From assembly GCF_008801605.1 (NCBI RefSeq), contig NZ_VZPJ01000001.1, forward strand, positions 806,001-870,000: a DNA stretch of 64,000 bases. Reading direction: 5' to 3'. Under the pieces are notes generated by a model that was not told the DNA's origin, did not search any database, and worked only from the letters and a program-made list of their open reading frames with translations. Made by a program: the position numbers and the translations under genes. Of this stretch, positions 8,902 to 19,960 are shown piece by piece (within the stretch, counting starts at the first letter, position 1; each line of letters begins with the position of its first letter). This stretch comes from Pseudomonas brassicacearum subsp. brassicacearum. GTDB taxonomy: Bacteria > Pseudomonadota > Gammaproteobacteria > Pseudomonadales > Pseudomonadaceae.

Positions 8902-9771
8902 ATGCAACGGAATGCAACCACTCAATTTCCCATCCTGTTGGTCCATGGGTTGTTCGGGTTTGACAGGATCGGCGGTTTCGAACTTTTCCATGGCATCAAA
9001 CAAGCCCTGCGCGCAGGCGGTGCCCGGGTGTTCATCCCGTACCTGTCGGCCACCCATTGCAACGAGGCCAGAGGCGAACAACTATTGGCGCAAATCGATC
9101 GGGTCCTGGCCGGCACCGGTGCGGCCCGGGTCAACCTGATCGGCCACAGCCAGGGTGCGCTGGCCGTTCGATATGCTGCCGCGCTGGCACCCGACAAAGT
9201 TGCCTCGGTCACGTCGGTCAGCGGCCCCAACCATGGTTCCGAACTGGCCGACTTCCTGCGCAAGGCCCTTACCCCCGGACGGTTGCCAGGGCATGTGGCA
9301 CGAGACGTCGCCACGCTGTTCGCCGATTTCATCTCGCTGCTTGACGGGCAGGCGCAGCTATCGCCCACCGCCGTCGCCGCGCTGGCGACGTTGACCACTG
9401 AGGGCGTGGGCGCCTTCAACGACAAATACCCCCAGGGCCTGCCGAAGCACTGGGGTGGGAACGGCCCGGACCGAGTCAATGGCGTGCGCTACTACTCATG
9501 GAGCGGTACGTTGCCCGAGGCTACAGGGGAAGCATCGGAGCCTTTGCAGGGTTTCTGCCGCGCCTTTTCCGACTACTTCATCACCGAAGCCGAGCAGAAC
9601 GACGGCCTGGTCGGACGCTTCAGTTCGCACCTGGGCAAGGTCATTCGCTCCGACTATCCAATGGACCATATGGAGGCCATCAATCCAGGAGTCGGCACAT
9701 TATGCAAGGGTACAGACCCCACAGAGCTTTACCTGCGCCACGCCGAGCGCCTGCGCAAAGCCGGCCTTTGA
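8902..9771 (+). CDS. Triacylglycerol lipase-type alpha/beta hydrolase, no signal peptide
   Basis: A 289-residue alpha/beta hydrolase of the bacterial lipase family I.1/I.2. The oxyanion-hole motif is FPILLVHGLFG near the N-terminus, the nucleophile elbow is LIGHSQGAL, the catalytic Asp lies in EAEQNDGLVG and the catalytic His in YPMDHMEAINPG. The C-terminus (TDPTELYLRHAERLRKAGL) is also typical. Secreted relatives have a signal peptide and need a foldase (Lif); neither is present here, so an intracellular or differently exported enzyme is likely. The ATG at 8902 has AAGG 8 nt upstream; a GTG nine codons earlier is less well placed. Confidence 0.85.
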   Translation: MQRNATTQFPILLVHGLFGFDRIGGFELFHGIKQALRAGGARVFIPYLSATHCNEARGEQLLAQIDRVLAGTGAARVNLIGHSQGALAVRYAAALAPDKVASVTSVSGPNHGSELADFLRKALTPGRLPGHVARDVATLFADFISLLDGQAQLSPTAVAALATLTTEGVGAFNDKYPQGLPKHWGGNGPDRVNGVRYYSWSGTLPEATGEASEPLQGFCRAFSDYFITEAEQNDGLVGRFSSHLGKVIRSDYPMDHMEAINPGVGTLCKGTDPTELYLRHAERLRKAGL

Positions 9772-9867
9772 TCGCCGGCCCCAAGGTTTTGACGCAATTT
9801 TGACAACAACCCGTCAATGAATCCGGTAGGCTCAACACCTTTAAATACAGCGAAAGGAATTTCCCTC

Positions 9868-10149
9868 ATGGCCAAAGCCACTGCCCGCCACATCCTGGTT
9901 TCCACCGAAGACAAGTGCAACGAACTCAAGGCCCAGATCGAAGCCGGCGCCGATTTTGCCGAAGTTGCCAAGGCCAACTCCTCCTGCCCATCCAGCCGTC
10001 AGGGTGGCGACCTGGGTTCGTTCGGCCCGGGCCAGATGGTCAAGGAATTCGATACCGTGGTGTTCAGCGCCCCGATCAATGTGGTCCAGGGTCCGGTCAA
10101 GACTCAGTTCGGTTACCACCTGCTGGAAGTGACCAGCCGTCAGGACTGA
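9868..10149 (+). CDS. ppiC: Parvulin-type peptidyl-prolyl isomerase (PpiC)
   Basis: A 93-residue single-domain parvulin that interconverts cis and trans X-Pro bonds. The motifs ARHILVSTEDKC, SSCPSSRQGGDLGSFGPGQM and GPVKTQFGYHLLEV define the fold, including the catalytic His/Cys region and the GYHL end. It has no signal peptide, so it is cytoplasmic as in E. coli PpiC. The start at 9868 follows AAAGGA; the upstream in-frame ATG is not preceded by a convincing site. A second, divergent copy is at 26085. Confidence 0.93.
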   Translation: MAKATARHILVSTEDKCNELKAQIEAGADFAEVAKANSSCPSSRQGGDLGSFGPGQMVKEFDTVVFSAPINVVQGPVKTQFGYHLLEVTSRQD

Positions 10150-10157
10150 TGGCTCCT

Positions 10158-10249
10158 TGTGGGAGCAAGGCTTGCCCGCGATGAACGATAACGCGGTTTA
10201 GCTGTTGGACCGCGGCGCGGCCATCGCGGGCAAGCCTTGCTCCCACAGG
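10158..10249. repeat. REP doublet (GAGCAAGGCTTGCCCGCGAT type)
   Basis: Inverted copies of TGTGGGAGCAAGGCTTGCCC and its complement surround a 45-nt centre that is nearly the same as the centre of the element at 37903-37992 (AACGCGGTTTAGCTG shared). The two therefore belong to one REPIN lineage. Confidence 0.92.
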
Positions 10250-10349
10250 CCTTGCCCCCACAGATAAATCCCTTCGCCATAAGGACTGGCGATCCACGCG
10301 CCGCTCGCGTACAAATCGTGTCATCGATCACCCGGCTTTAAGGCTGACA

Positions 10350-12218
10350 ATGCGACTGGCGTTCCCTTCCCTGCTATTGACTGCCGTGGTCCTGCTGACA
10401 GGCGCCGTCGGCGTCGATGCAGCACCGCAACATGCCCTGACCGTCTATGGCGAACCGGCCAAATATGCCGAAGGCTTCGGCCACTTCGCCTACACCAATC
10501 CCCAGGCCCCCAAAGGCGGGACCCTGCGCCGCTCGGCCGTCGAGATCGGCCACTTCGACCACATCCTGCCCTACATCGACAAAGGCATCGGCGTCAGCCA
10601 GATCGACGGGATGCTGTATTCGCCCCTGGCCCAGCGCTCGCTGGATGAACCCTATACCGTCTATGGCCTGGTAGCGCAGAAGATGGAGCGGGCCGACGAT
10701 GGCCTGTCCCTGCGCTTCTACCTGAACCCCAAGGCGCGCTTCGCCGATGGCAAGCCCATTACCGCCGAGGACGTGCGCTACAGCTTCGAGCTGTTGATGA
10801 CCCAGGGCAGCCTGCGCTATCGCACCCAGTTCGCGGCGGTCAAGGACGTCGTGGTCGAGGACGAGCGCACCGTGCGCTTCAACTTCAAGAACAATGAAAG
10901 CCGCACCCTGCCCCTGGACATCGCCACCTTGCCGGTCCTTCCCGAACATTGGTGGAAGACCCGCGATTTCGCCAACGGCGGTGGCTACGAGGCGCCACTG
11001 GGCAGCGGTCCATATAGGGTGAGCAAGGTCGATTCCGGGCGCAGCATTACCTTCGAGCGCAATGCCGATTGGTGGGGCAAGGACCTGCCAGTCAGTCGCG
11101 GCCTCTACAACTTCGACCACTTCAGCATCGAGTATTTTGGCGACACCGATGTGGCCCGCCAGGTGCTGCGCGGCGGCGCCTATGACTACAATCGCGAGTT
11201 CTCCGCCACCGGCTATGCCATCGGCTATGACAGCCCGGCCCTGCACGACGGTCGCCTGCAAAAGGCCCACCTGGCCACCGAGGCTCCCCAGACCGCCCAG
11301 GGTTTCGTCTTCAACCTGCAGAAACCGCAGTTCCAGGATCGTCGTGTGCGCCAGGCCCTGGCGATGCTCTGGGATTTCGAATGGAGCAATCGCCAGATGA
11401 TGCGCAATGTCTATGTGCGTCAGCAGAGTTACTTTTCCAACACTGAACTCGCCGCTCGAGAACTGCCCGATACCGGCGAACGGGCGATCCTCGAGCCGTT
11501 GCGCGGACAGATTCCCGACGAAGTCTTCACTCAAGTCTTCCAGGCTCCGAAAACCGACGGCAGTGGCGTGATCCGCGACAAACAACTGCAAGCCCTGGCG
11601 TTGCTGGAACAGGCCGGCTGGAAACCGGACGGCGACCGCCTGGTGAATGCCGAGGGCGAGCCGCTGAGCTTCACGTTCCTGAACAGCCAGAACGGTATGG
11701 ATCGCCTGTTGCTGCCCTACAAGCGCACCCTGGCGCAGATTGGCATCGACATGAGCATCCGGCGCATCGACGCGTCCCAATACGTCAATCGCCTGATGAG
11801 CCGTGACTACGACATGATCATCACCGGCTACCCGGTCAGCACCTCGCCGGGTCTGGAACTCTACAACTACTTTGGCTCGGCGGCGGCCAACGACCCGGGG
11901 GCCAACAACTACATGGCCCTGCAGAACCCGGCGGTGGATGCCCTGATCGACGGCCTGGTCAAGGCCACGACCAAAGCCGACATGCTCCACCACGCCCGTG
12001 CACTGGACCGGGTGCTGCAATGGAATTACTACTGGATCCCCAACTATTACCCGCCGGGCAGCTCGACCGTGTGGTGGAACCGCTTCGGCATCCCGAAGGT
12101 ACAGGCCAGCAATGACGAAGCCATCGAGAGCTGGTGGGAAGTGAGCAGCACACCGTTGACCAACGAGCAGATGCGTGCCGAACTCATCAGGCGCGGCACA
12201 CCCGGAGGGCGGCATTGA
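10350..12218 (+). CDS. yejA: Peptide ABC transporter periplasmic binding protein (YejA/NppA type)
   Basis: A 622-residue family 5 (SBP_bac_5) solute-binding protein. A Sec signal peptide occupies residues 1-25 ([18 protein letters not shown]). The mature part has the cluster C signature: [13 protein letters not shown], the [24 protein letters not shown] segment, and [13 protein letters not shown]. YejA-type systems import peptides and, in E. coli and P. aeruginosa, peptide-nucleotide antibiotics such as microcin C-like compounds. It is the first gene of a four-gene operon; its stop overlaps the yejB start by 1 nt (TGATG). Confidence 0.93.
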   Translation: MRLAFPSLLLTAVVLLTGAVGVDAAPQHALTVYGEPAKYAEGFGHFAYTNPQAPKGGTLRRSAVEIGHFDHILPYIDKGIGVSQIDGMLYSPLAQRSLDEPYTVYGLVAQKMERADDGLSLRFYLNPKARFADGKPITAEDVRYSFELLMTQGSLRYRTQFAAVKDVVVEDERTVRFNFKNNESRTLPLDIATLPVLPEHWWKTRDFANGGGYEAPLGSGPYRVSKVDSGRSITFERNADWWGKDLPVSRGLYNFDHFSIEYFGDTDVARQVLRGGAYDYNREFSATGYAIGYDSPALHDGRLQKAHLATEAPQTAQGFVFNLQKPQFQDRRVRQALAMLWDFEWSNRQMMRNVYVRQQSYFSNTELAARELPDTGERAILEPLRGQIPDEVFTQVFQAPKTDGSGVIRDKQLQALALLEQAGWKPDGDRLVNAEGEPLSFTFLNSQNGMDRLLLPYKRTLAQIGIDMSIRRIDASQYVNRLMSRDYDMIITGYPVSTSPGLELYNYFGSAAANDPGANNYMALQNPAVDALIDGLVKATTKADMLHHARALDRVLQWNYYWIPNYYPPGSSTVWWNRFGIPKVQASNDEAIESWWEVSSTPLTNEQMRAELIRRGTPGGRH

Positions 12219-13276
12219 TGTGGGCTTATATCGCAAGACGCCTGCTGCTGATCATTCCGACCCTGGTGATCATCCTGCTGGTGAACTTCGTCATCGTACA
12301 GGCCGCGCCGGGCGGGCCGGTGGAACAGGCCATCGCTCACCTGCAAGGCATCGGCGGCGCCAGCATTGGCAGTTCGGGCAACACCATGACCGGCAGTTCC
12401 CGCGCCAGCCGGGGGCTCGATCCACAGTTGATCAAGGACATCGAGAAACAATACGGCTTCGACAAACCGGCCCACGAACGCCTGTGGCTGATGCTCAGCA
12501 GCTACGCTCGCCTGGACTTCGGCAAGAGCTTCTTCCGCGGTGCCACGGTCACCGACCTGATCCTGGAAAAAATGCCGGTGACCATTTCCCTCGGTCTCTG
12601 GGCGACGCTGCTCACCTACCTGGTGTCGATTCCCCTGGGCATTCGCAAGGCCGTGCGTCACGGTTCCGCGTTCGATGTGTGGAGCAGCACGGCGATCATC
12701 ATTGGCTATGCCATGCCGGCGTTCCTCTTCGCGATGTTCCTGATCGTGGTGTTCGCCGGCGGCACCTCGCTGAACTGGTTTCCGGTGCGCGGGCTGGTAT
12801 CGGACAACTTCGAGTCGTTGTCGACGCTGGGCAAGATCGCCGATTACTTCTGGCACCTGGTGCTGCCGGTCACGTCGCTGGTGATCGGTGGCTTCGCCAC
12901 CCTGACGATCCTGACCAAGAACTCGTTCCTCAATGAAATCACCCGCCAGTACGTGGTCACCGCGCGGGCCAAGGGCATGAGCGAACGCCGGGTGCTGTAC
13001 GGCCACGTGTTCCGCAACGCGATGCTGCTGGTGGTATCGGGTATTCCCCAGGCGTTCATCAGCGTGTTCTTCGCCGGTTCCTTGCTGATCGAGGTGATTT
13101 TTTCCCTCGACGGCCTGGGACGCATGAGCTACGAGGCCGCGGTGTCCCGGGATTATCCGGTGGTGTTCGGTTCGCTGTTCATCTTCACGTTGTTCGGTCT
13201 GCTGATCAAACTCATCGGCGACCTCTGCTACACCCTGGTGGACCCGCGCATCGACTTCGCCGCGAGGAACGCCTGA
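12218..13276 (+). CDS. yejB: Peptide ABC transporter permease YejB
   Basis: A 352-residue inner-membrane permease of the DppB/OppB class. It has an N-terminal transmembrane helix ([21 protein letters not shown]), a periplasmic region containing [12 protein letters not shown], and five further helices in the C-terminal half. The EAA motif for ATPase contact is visible as [19 protein letters not shown]. The long periplasmic insert after residue 25 is typical of YejB. The start codon overlaps the yejA stop, implying translational coupling. It pairs with YejE to form the channel. Confidence 0.95.
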   Translation: MWAYIARRLLLIIPTLVIILLVNFVIVQAAPGGPVEQAIAHLQGIGGASIGSSGNTMTGSSRASRGLDPQLIKDIEKQYGFDKPAHERLWLMLSSYARLDFGKSFFRGATVTDLILEKMPVTISLGLWATLLTYLVSIPLGIRKAVRHGSAFDVWSSTAIIIGYAMPAFLFAMFLIVVFAGGTSLNWFPVRGLVSDNFESLSTLGKIADYFWHLVLPVTSLVIGGFATLTILTKNSFLNEITRQYVVTARAKGMSERRVLYGHVFRNAMLLVVSGIPQAFISVFFAGSLLIEVIFSLDGLGRMSYEAAVSRDYPVVFGSLFIFTLFGLLIKLIGDLCYTLVDPRIDFAARNA

Positions 13277-14298
13277 TGTTCAAGTTTTCCCCCTTGGGCC
13301 GTCGGCGCTTCGAACGCTTCAAGAAAAACCGTCGGGGCTGGTGGTCGCTGTGGCTGTTCATCGGCCTGTTCATCCTGAGCCTGGGCGGCGAGTTGATCGC
13401 CAATGACAAGCCGCTGGTGGTCAGTTACCAGGGCTCGCTGTATTTCCCGGTGTTCAAGCGCCATACCGAACAGGAATTCGGTGGCCAACTGCCGTTCCAG
13501 GCCGACTACCGCAGCAGCTACGTGCAGAACCTGATCCACAAGGACGGCGGCTGGCTGTGGTTTCCACCGATTCCGTTCAGCGACGACACGCCCAACTACG
13601 ACCTCAACCAGCCGGCCCCGAGCCCTCCCACATCGGTGAACTGGCTGGGCACCGATGACCAGTCCCGGGACGTGCTGGCCCGGGTGATCTTCGGCGCGCG
13701 AGTGTCGATCCTGTTCGCCCTGGCCCTGACCGCCATCAGCGCGCTGATCGGCATCGCCGCCGGTGCATTGCAGGGCTATTACGGTGGCTGGGTGGATTTG
13801 CTCGGGCAACGCTTGCTGGAAGTCTGGTCCGGGCTGCCGGTGCTCTACTTGCTGATCATCCTGTCCGGCTTCGTGGAGCCGAACTTCTGGTGGCTGCTGG
13901 GGATCATGGCGCTGTTTTCCTGGCTGGCCCTGGTGGACGTGGTCCGCGCCGAGTTCCTGCGCGGGCGCAACCTGGAATACGTGAAGGCCGCCCGAGCCCT
14001 GGGTTTGTCGGACCGCAAGGTGATTGTGCGGCATATCCTGCCCAACGCGATGAACGCCACCCTGAGCTACCTGCCCTTCATCCTCACCGGGGCAATCTCC
14101 ACCCTCACCGCCCTGGACTTCCTCGGTTTCGGCATGCCGGCCGGCAGCGCGTCGCTGGGCGAATTGATTGCCCAGGGCAAGCAGAACCTGCAAGCGCCGT
14201 GGCTGGGGCTCACGGCGTTTTTCACCCTGGCGCTGATTCTTTCTCTACTGGTGTTTATCGGCGAAGCGTTGCGAGACGCGTTCGACCCACGATCATGA
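13276..14298 (+). CDS. yejE: Peptide ABC transporter permease YejE
   Basis: The second permease, 340 residues, of the DppC/OppC class. The N-terminus FSPLGRRRFERFKKNRRGWW is followed by a transmembrane helix, then a large periplasmic loop with NWLGTDDQSRDVLARVIFGARVS, the OppC-family signature. The EAA loop is AARALGLSDRKVIVRHILPNA. It overlaps the yejB stop by 1 nt (TGATG). Confidence 0.95.
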   Translation: MFKFSPLGRRRFERFKKNRRGWWSLWLFIGLFILSLGGELIANDKPLVVSYQGSLYFPVFKRHTEQEFGGQLPFQADYRSSYVQNLIHKDGGWLWFPPIPFSDDTPNYDLNQPAPSPPTSVNWLGTDDQSRDVLARVIFGARVSILFALALTAISALIGIAAGALQGYYGGWVDLLGQRLLEVWSGLPVLYLLIILSGFVEPNFWWLLGIMALFSWLALVDVVRAEFLRGRNLEYVKAARALGLSDRKVIVRHILPNAMNATLSYLPFILTGAISTLTALDFLGFGMPAGSASLGELIAQGKQNLQAPWLGLTAFFTLALILSLLVFIGEALRDAFDPRS

Positions 14299-14323
14299 AA
14301 CGGCCATGAAGCGGAACCTTGAG

Positions 14324-15904
<1,581 letters not shown>

Positions 15905-15935
15905 TGCGGCGCATGACGTAGCTTCGTGTCGCCCT

Positions 15936-16013
15936 CATCGCGAGCAAGCTCGCTCCCACAGTGGTCTGCGTCGCACTGAAGATCAACTGTGGGAGCGAGC
16001 TTGCTCGCGATGA
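15936..16013. repeat. REP doublet, tail-to-tail order
   Basis: Here the complement copy (CATCGCGAGCAAGCTCGCTC) comes first and the TGTGGGAGCGAGCTTGCTCG copy second, the reverse of the order at 7407. It lies between yejF and hbcR. Confidence 0.92.
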
Positions 16014-16048
16014 GGACCTGACAGGCAACACACAATCCGGACCCGACC

Positions 16049-17464
16049 ATGAACCCCACCGAAAGCCTCAAGGATTACAAGCGCGTCCGCACGCTGGCGA
16101 TCCGTTCGTTGTTCGAGATCATCGAGCAGTCCAGCGAAGGCACGGTGATTGTCGACCGTGACGCGAACATCGTCTGGATGAACGAACGCTACGCCCGCCG
16201 CTTCGGCCTGAACTCGGCGCAGGAGGCGATTGGCCGGGCGTGCGAGAGCGTGATTCCCGGCAGCCTGTTGCGTGAAGTGGTGCGCACCGGGCGCCCGATC
16301 CTGCTGGACATGCAGGACACGCCCAAGGAGCCCCTGGTGGTGATGCGCCTGCCGATCCACGACAGCGCGGGCGCGGTGATCGGCGCCATCGGCTTTGCCT
16401 TGTTCGATGAGTTACGCAGCCTGTCCCCGATGCTCAAGCGCTACCTGAGCATGCAGGAAGAACTGGCCTCCACCCGCTCGCTGCTGCGGGCGCGGCAGAC
16501 CAAGTACAACTTTGCCCATTTCATTGGCACCAGCAACGCCGGCCTTGAGGTCAAGCGCCGTGCCCGGCGCAGCGCCAGCGCCGATTCGCCAGTGCTGCTG
16601 CTCGGCGAAACGGGCACCGGCAAGGAACTGCTGGCCCAGGCCATCCACAGTGCTTCGCCGCGCGCCCACAAGGCGTTCGTCAGCATCAACAGCGCGGCGA
16701 TTCCTGAATCGCTGCTGGAAGCCGAATTCTTCGGCACCGCGCCAGGGGCGTTTACCGGGGCCGACCGCAAGGGCCGCGCCGGCAAACTGCAGATCGCCCA
16801 AGGCGGTACGCTGTTCCTCGACGAGATCGGCGACATGCCGTTGCCGCTGCAAAGCAAACTGCTGCGAGTGCTCCAGGAAAAGGAATACGAACCGGTGGGC
16901 TCCAATGAGGTGCTGCAAAGCGACGTGCGAATAATCGCCGCCACCTCCATGGACCTGGAAGCGGCGATCAAGCGCGGAGAGTTTCGCGCCGACCTGTACT
17001 ACCGCCTCAACGTGCTGCCGATCCAGGTCCCGCCGTTGCGCGAACGCCTGGATGATTTGCCGGCCCTGAGCGAAGCGATCCTTGAAGAACTGCGCAGCCA
17101 GCACGAACTGAACCCCGCCGCCCTCGACCTGCTGCGGCAACACGCCTGGCCGGGCAACATCCGCGAACTGCGCAACGTGCTGGAACGGGCCGCGCTGCTC
17201 AGCGATGATCTGGTGCTCACGGCGGCGGACATCCGCGCCGCCATCGGCACGTTCATACCGGTAACCCACACGGCAAGCCCAAGCCTGGAACCGTTGCCGC
17301 AAGAAACTTTCAGCCAGGCCCGGGCACGCTTCGACCGGCAGTTGATCGAAACCACCCTCGCGCAATGCGGGGGCAAAGTGGTTGAAGCGGCCGAGCGGTT
17401 GGGGCTGGGGAGGTCGACGTTGTACAAGAAGATGGTGGCGTTGGGGATTGCGGAGTCTCAATAA
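16049..17464 (+). CDS. hbcR: Sigma-54 activator of 3-hydroxybutyrate catabolism (HbcR-like)
   Basis: A 471-residue enhancer-binding protein. A PAS sensor domain is at about 18-125 (EQSSEGTVIVDRDANIVWMN). The AAA+ domain is at about 155-390 with Walker A LGETGTGKE, the sigma-54-contacting GAFTGA loop, Walker B GGTLFLDEIGDM and the arginine-finger region FRADLYYRLNV. A Fis-type HTH follows at about 425-465 (GGKVVEAAERLGLGRSTLYKKM). The downstream genes match P. aeruginosa PA2003-PA2005, where the regulator is HbcR, so activation of the neighbouring operon is the likely role. A -24/-12 promoter lies between them. Confidence 0.88.
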   Translation: MNPTESLKDYKRVRTLAIRSLFEIIEQSSEGTVIVDRDANIVWMNERYARRFGLNSAQEAIGRACESVIPGSLLREVVRTGRPILLDMQDTPKEPLVVMRLPIHDSAGAVIGAIGFALFDELRSLSPMLKRYLSMQEELASTRSLLRARQTKYNFAHFIGTSNAGLEVKRRARRSASADSPVLLLGETGTGKELLAQAIHSASPRAHKAFVSINSAAIPESLLEAEFFGTAPGAFTGADRKGRAGKLQIAQGGTLFLDEIGDMPLPLQSKLLRVLQEKEYEPVGSNEVLQSDVRIIAATSMDLEAAIKRGEFRADLYYRLNVLPIQVPPLRERLDDLPALSEAILEELRSQHELNPAALDLLRQHAWPGNIRELRNVLERAALLSDDLVLTAADIRAAIGTFIPVTHTASPSLEPLPQETFSQARARFDRQLIETTLAQCGGKVVEAAERLGLGRSTLYKKMVALGIAESQ

Positions 17465-17489
17465 AGAGACTTTATTCTCAAAATATAGA
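17454..17489. promoter_or_regulatory. Candidate HbcR enhancer sites (two 20-bp-spaced palindromes)
   Basis: AGTCTC-AATAAA-GAGACT (17454-17471) is a perfect 6+6 inverted repeat overlapping the hbcR stop. Twenty bases further on, TCTC-AAAATA-TAGA (17476-17489) has the same layout with one mismatch. With the copy at 17622 they share TCTCAA-N4-AGA, the form expected of dimeric Fis-type enhancer sites upstream of a sigma-54 promoter. The first could alternatively act as a weak terminator for hbcR. Confidence 0.4.
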
Positions 17490-17515
17490 CCTATGGTTTT
17501 GGAGCGCTTTGCGCT

Positions 17516-17602
17516 CATCGCGAGCAAGCTCGCTCCCACAGGGGGACTGGGTTCTCCTGAAATACGCGGCCAACTGTGGGAGCGAGCTTGCTCGCGATGA
17601 GG
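17516..17602. repeat. REP doublet, tail-to-tail order
   Basis: CATCGCGAGCAAGCTCGCTC followed by its complement, separated by about 37 nt. It lies between the candidate distal enhancer sites and the sigma-54 promoter, so it adds spacing inside a regulatory region. Confidence 0.9.
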
Positions 17603-17621
17603 CCTGCACACCCCACACAAA

Positions 17622-17635
17622 TCTCAAAACAGAGA
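17622..17635. promoter_or_regulatory. Candidate proximal HbcR site
   Basis: TCTC-AAAACA-GAGA is a third copy of the palindrome found at 17454 and 17476, placed 65 bp upstream of the -24 element. An isolated TCTC half-site follows exactly 20 bp later at 17642. Confidence 0.4.
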
Positions 17636-17699
17636 CAAACCTCTCATTCCCGCCCTACAACCCCAAACAATTTCCTTATATTTCAGCCAGTTACACACC

Positions 17700-17715
17700 T
17701 GGCACAAAACTCGCT
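17700..17715 (+). promoter_or_regulatory. Sigma-54 (-24/-12) promoter of the hydroxybutyrate operon
   Basis: TGGCACAAAACTCGCT fits the consensus TGGCAC-N5-TTGCW with one change (TC for TT). The invariant GG (17701-17702) and GC (17713-17714) are exactly 10 nt apart. It is 52 bp upstream of the permease ATG and directly downstream of a sigma-54 activator gene. Confidence 0.78.
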
Positions 17716-17766
17716 AAAGCCCTCCCCACAGCTTCACCACAACAATAACAATCCAGGAGACACACC

Positions 17767-19158
17767 ATGAGTGTGATCATTGCCTTGGCAGCCCTCACGC
17801 TGCTGATGGTCGCCGCCTACCGTGGCTACAGCGTTATCCTCTTTGCCCCCATTGCCGCCCTCGGCGCCGTCCTGCTCACCGACCCGTCCGCCGTCGCTCC
17901 CGCCTTCACCGGGGTGTTCATGGAAAAAATGGTCGGCTTCATCAAACTGTATTTCCCGGTGTTCCTGCTCGGCGCGGTGTTCGGCAAGCTGATCGAACTG
18001 TCGGGGTTCTCCCGCTCCATCGTCGCCGCGGCGATTCGCTTGCTGGGGACGCGCCAGGCCATGCTGGTAATCGTGCTGGTCTGTGCCTTGCTGACCTATG
18101 GCGGCGTGTCGCTGTTCGTCGTGGTGTTCGCGGTGTACCCGTTCGCCGCCGAGATGTTTCGCCAGAGTAATATCCCCAAGCGCCTGATCCCGGCCACCAT
18201 CGCCCTCGGCGCGTTCTCGTTCACCATGGACGCCCTGCCCGGCACGCCGCAGATCCAGAACATCATCCCCAGCACGTTCTTCAACACCACTGCCTGGGCC
18301 GCACCGTGGCTGGGCGTGATCGGCACGCTCTTCGTGTTCAGCCTCGGCATGCTGTTCCTGCAACGCCAGCGTAACAAGGCCCAGCGCACGGGCGAAGGCT
18401 ACGGCACCGAGTTGCGCAACGAGCCGGAAACCGCTGAAGACATCAAGCTGCCGAACCCCTGGATCGCCGTTTCGCCACTGTTGGCGGTAGGGCTCATGAA
18501 CCTGTTGTTCACCCAGTGGATTCCCCAGTGGTATGGCAAGACCCACAGCCTGGCGCTGCCGGGCATGGCGACGCCAGTGACCAGCGACATCGCCAAGCTC
18601 ACCGCGATCTGGGCGGTGCAGGCGGCGTTGCTGGTGGGCATCATCATGGTCTTGCTGTTTGGTTTCCGCGCCATTCGCAGCAAACTCGCCGAAGGCAGCA
18701 AGAGCGCCGTGGGCGGCGCCTTATTGGCGGCGATGAACACCGCTTCGGAATACGGCTTCGGCGCGGTCATCGCATCCTTGCCGGGCTTCCTGGTACTGGC
18801 CGACTGGCTCAAGAGCATTCCCAACCCACTGGTCAACGAAGCGGTGACCGTCACGCTGCTGGCGGGCATCACCGGCTCCGCCTCGGGAGGCATGAGCATC
18901 GCTTTGGCGGCGATGTCCGAAACCTTTATCAGCGCCGCACACGCCGCCAACATTCCCCTGGAAGTGCTACACCGGGTAGCCGCCATGGCCAGCGGCGGCA
19001 TGGACACCCTGCCCCACAACGGCGCGGTGATTACCCTGCTGGCGGTAACCGGGCTGACCCACCGCGAAGCCTACAAAGACATTTTCTGCATTACGCTGAT
19101 CAAGACCCTCGCGGTCTTCGTGGTGATCGGTGTGTTCTACGCCACTGGCATTGTGTGA
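17767..19158 (+). CDS. GntP family permease, probable 3-hydroxybutyrate transporter
   Basis: A 463-residue inner-membrane permease with about 12 hydrophobic helices. The GntP-family segments include FPVFLLGAVFGKLIELSGFS, LTYGGVSLFVVVFAVYPFA, FTMDALPGTPQIQNIIP and the C-terminal MASGGMDTLPHNGAVITLL. GntP proteins take up gluconate and other hydroxy acids with protons. The position between hbcR and the dehydrogenase points to 3-hydroxybutyrate as the substrate. AGGAGA lies 7 nt upstream of the ATG. Confidence 0.9.
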   Translation: MSVIIALAALTLLMVAAYRGYSVILFAPIAALGAVLLTDPSAVAPAFTGVFMEKMVGFIKLYFPVFLLGAVFGKLIELSGFSRSIVAAAIRLLGTRQAMLVIVLVCALLTYGGVSLFVVVFAVYPFAAEMFRQSNIPKRLIPATIALGAFSFTMDALPGTPQIQNIIPSTFFNTTAWAAPWLGVIGTLFVFSLGMLFLQRQRNKAQRTGEGYGTELRNEPETAEDIKLPNPWIAVSPLLAVGLMNLLFTQWIPQWYGKTHSLALPGMATPVTSDIAKLTAIWAVQAALLVGIIMVLLFGFRAIRSKLAEGSKSAVGGALLAAMNTASEYGFGAVIASLPGFLVLADWLKSIPNPLVNEAVTVTLLAGITGSASGGMSIALAAMSETFISAAHAANIPLEVLHRVAAMASGGMDTLPHNGAVITLLAVTGLTHREAYKDIFCITLIKTLAVFVVIGVFYATGIV

Positions 19159-19165
19159 GGTTCCC

Positions 19166-19942
19166 ATGACAACCACTCTTTCGGGCAAGACGGCCCTGGT
19201 CACCGGTTCTACCAGCGGCATCGGCCTGGGCATCGCCTTGAGCCTGGCCAAGGCCGGGGCCAACCTGATCCTCAACGGTTTTGGCGACGCCTCGGCGGTG
19301 ATCGCCGAGGTGAAACAGTTCGGCGGCAAGGTCGGTCATCATCCGGCCGACGTCAGCGACCCGGCGCAGATCGCCGATATGCTCGCCTACGCCGAACGCG
19401 AGTTCGGCGGCGCGGACATCCTGGTGAACAACGCCGGGATCCAGCACGTGGCCGCCGTGGAGGATTTCCCGGTGGAGCGCTGGGACTCGATCATCGCCAT
19501 CAACCTGTCCTCGGTGTTCCACGCCACCCGCCTGAGCCTGCCGGGCATGCGCGCCAAGGGCTGGGGGCGGATTATCAACGTCGCCTCGGTGCACGGTCAG
19601 GTCGGCTCGGTGGGCAAGGCGGCGTATGTCGCGGCCAAGCATGGGGTGATCGGCCTGACCAAAGTGGTCGGCCTGGAAACCGCCACCAGCAACGTGACCT
19701 GCAACGCCATCTGCCCGGGCTGGGTGCTGACGCCGCTGGTGCAAAAACAGATCGATGATCGCATTGCCGCTGGCGTCGATCCGCAACAGGCACAGCACGA
19801 TCTGTTGGCCGAGAAACAGCCGTCCCTGGAATTCGTCACCCCGCCGCAACTGGGGGAGCTGGTGCTGTTCCTGTGCAGCGAAGCCGGCAGCCAGGTGCGC
19901 GGCGCGGCGTGGAATATCGATGGTGGGTGGTTGGCTCAATAA
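19166..19942 (+). CDS. bdhA: D-3-hydroxybutyrate dehydrogenase
   Basis: A 258-residue short-chain dehydrogenase that oxidises 3-hydroxybutyrate to acetoacetate with NAD+. The cofactor motif is VTGSTSGIGLGIA, followed by NNAGIQHVA. The active site is S in NVASVHGQVGS with Y-x3-K in YVAAKHGV. The segment LETATSNVTCNAICPGWVLTPLVQKQI and the end GAAWNIDGGWLAQ are characteristic of BdhA. It starts 7 nt after the permease stop, so the two are in one operon. Confidence 0.95.
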   Translation: MTTTLSGKTALVTGSTSGIGLGIALSLAKAGANLILNGFGDASAVIAEVKQFGGKVGHHPADVSDPAQIADMLAYAEREFGGADILVNNAGIQHVAAVEDFPVERWDSIIAINLSSVFHATRLSLPGMRAKGWGRIINVASVHGQVGSVGKAAYVAAKHGVIGLTKVVGLETATSNVTCNAICPGWVLTPLVQKQIDDRIAAGVDPQQAQHDLLAEKQPSLEFVTPPQLGELVLFLCSEAGSQVRGAAWNIDGGWLAQ

Positions 19943-19960
19943 CCCTCTCTACTGGATACT

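Noticed and set aside
10374..12236. 620-codon minus-strand frame opposite yejA
   Set aside because: Antisense of a gene with clear signal peptide and SBP_bac_5 motifs.
17454..17471. Perfect inverted repeat as an hbcR terminator only
   Set aside because: The stem is just 6 bp and AT-rich in the loop, with a broken T run (TTTATT). Its similarity to the copies at 17476 and 17622 favours a protein-binding site, though both roles are possible.
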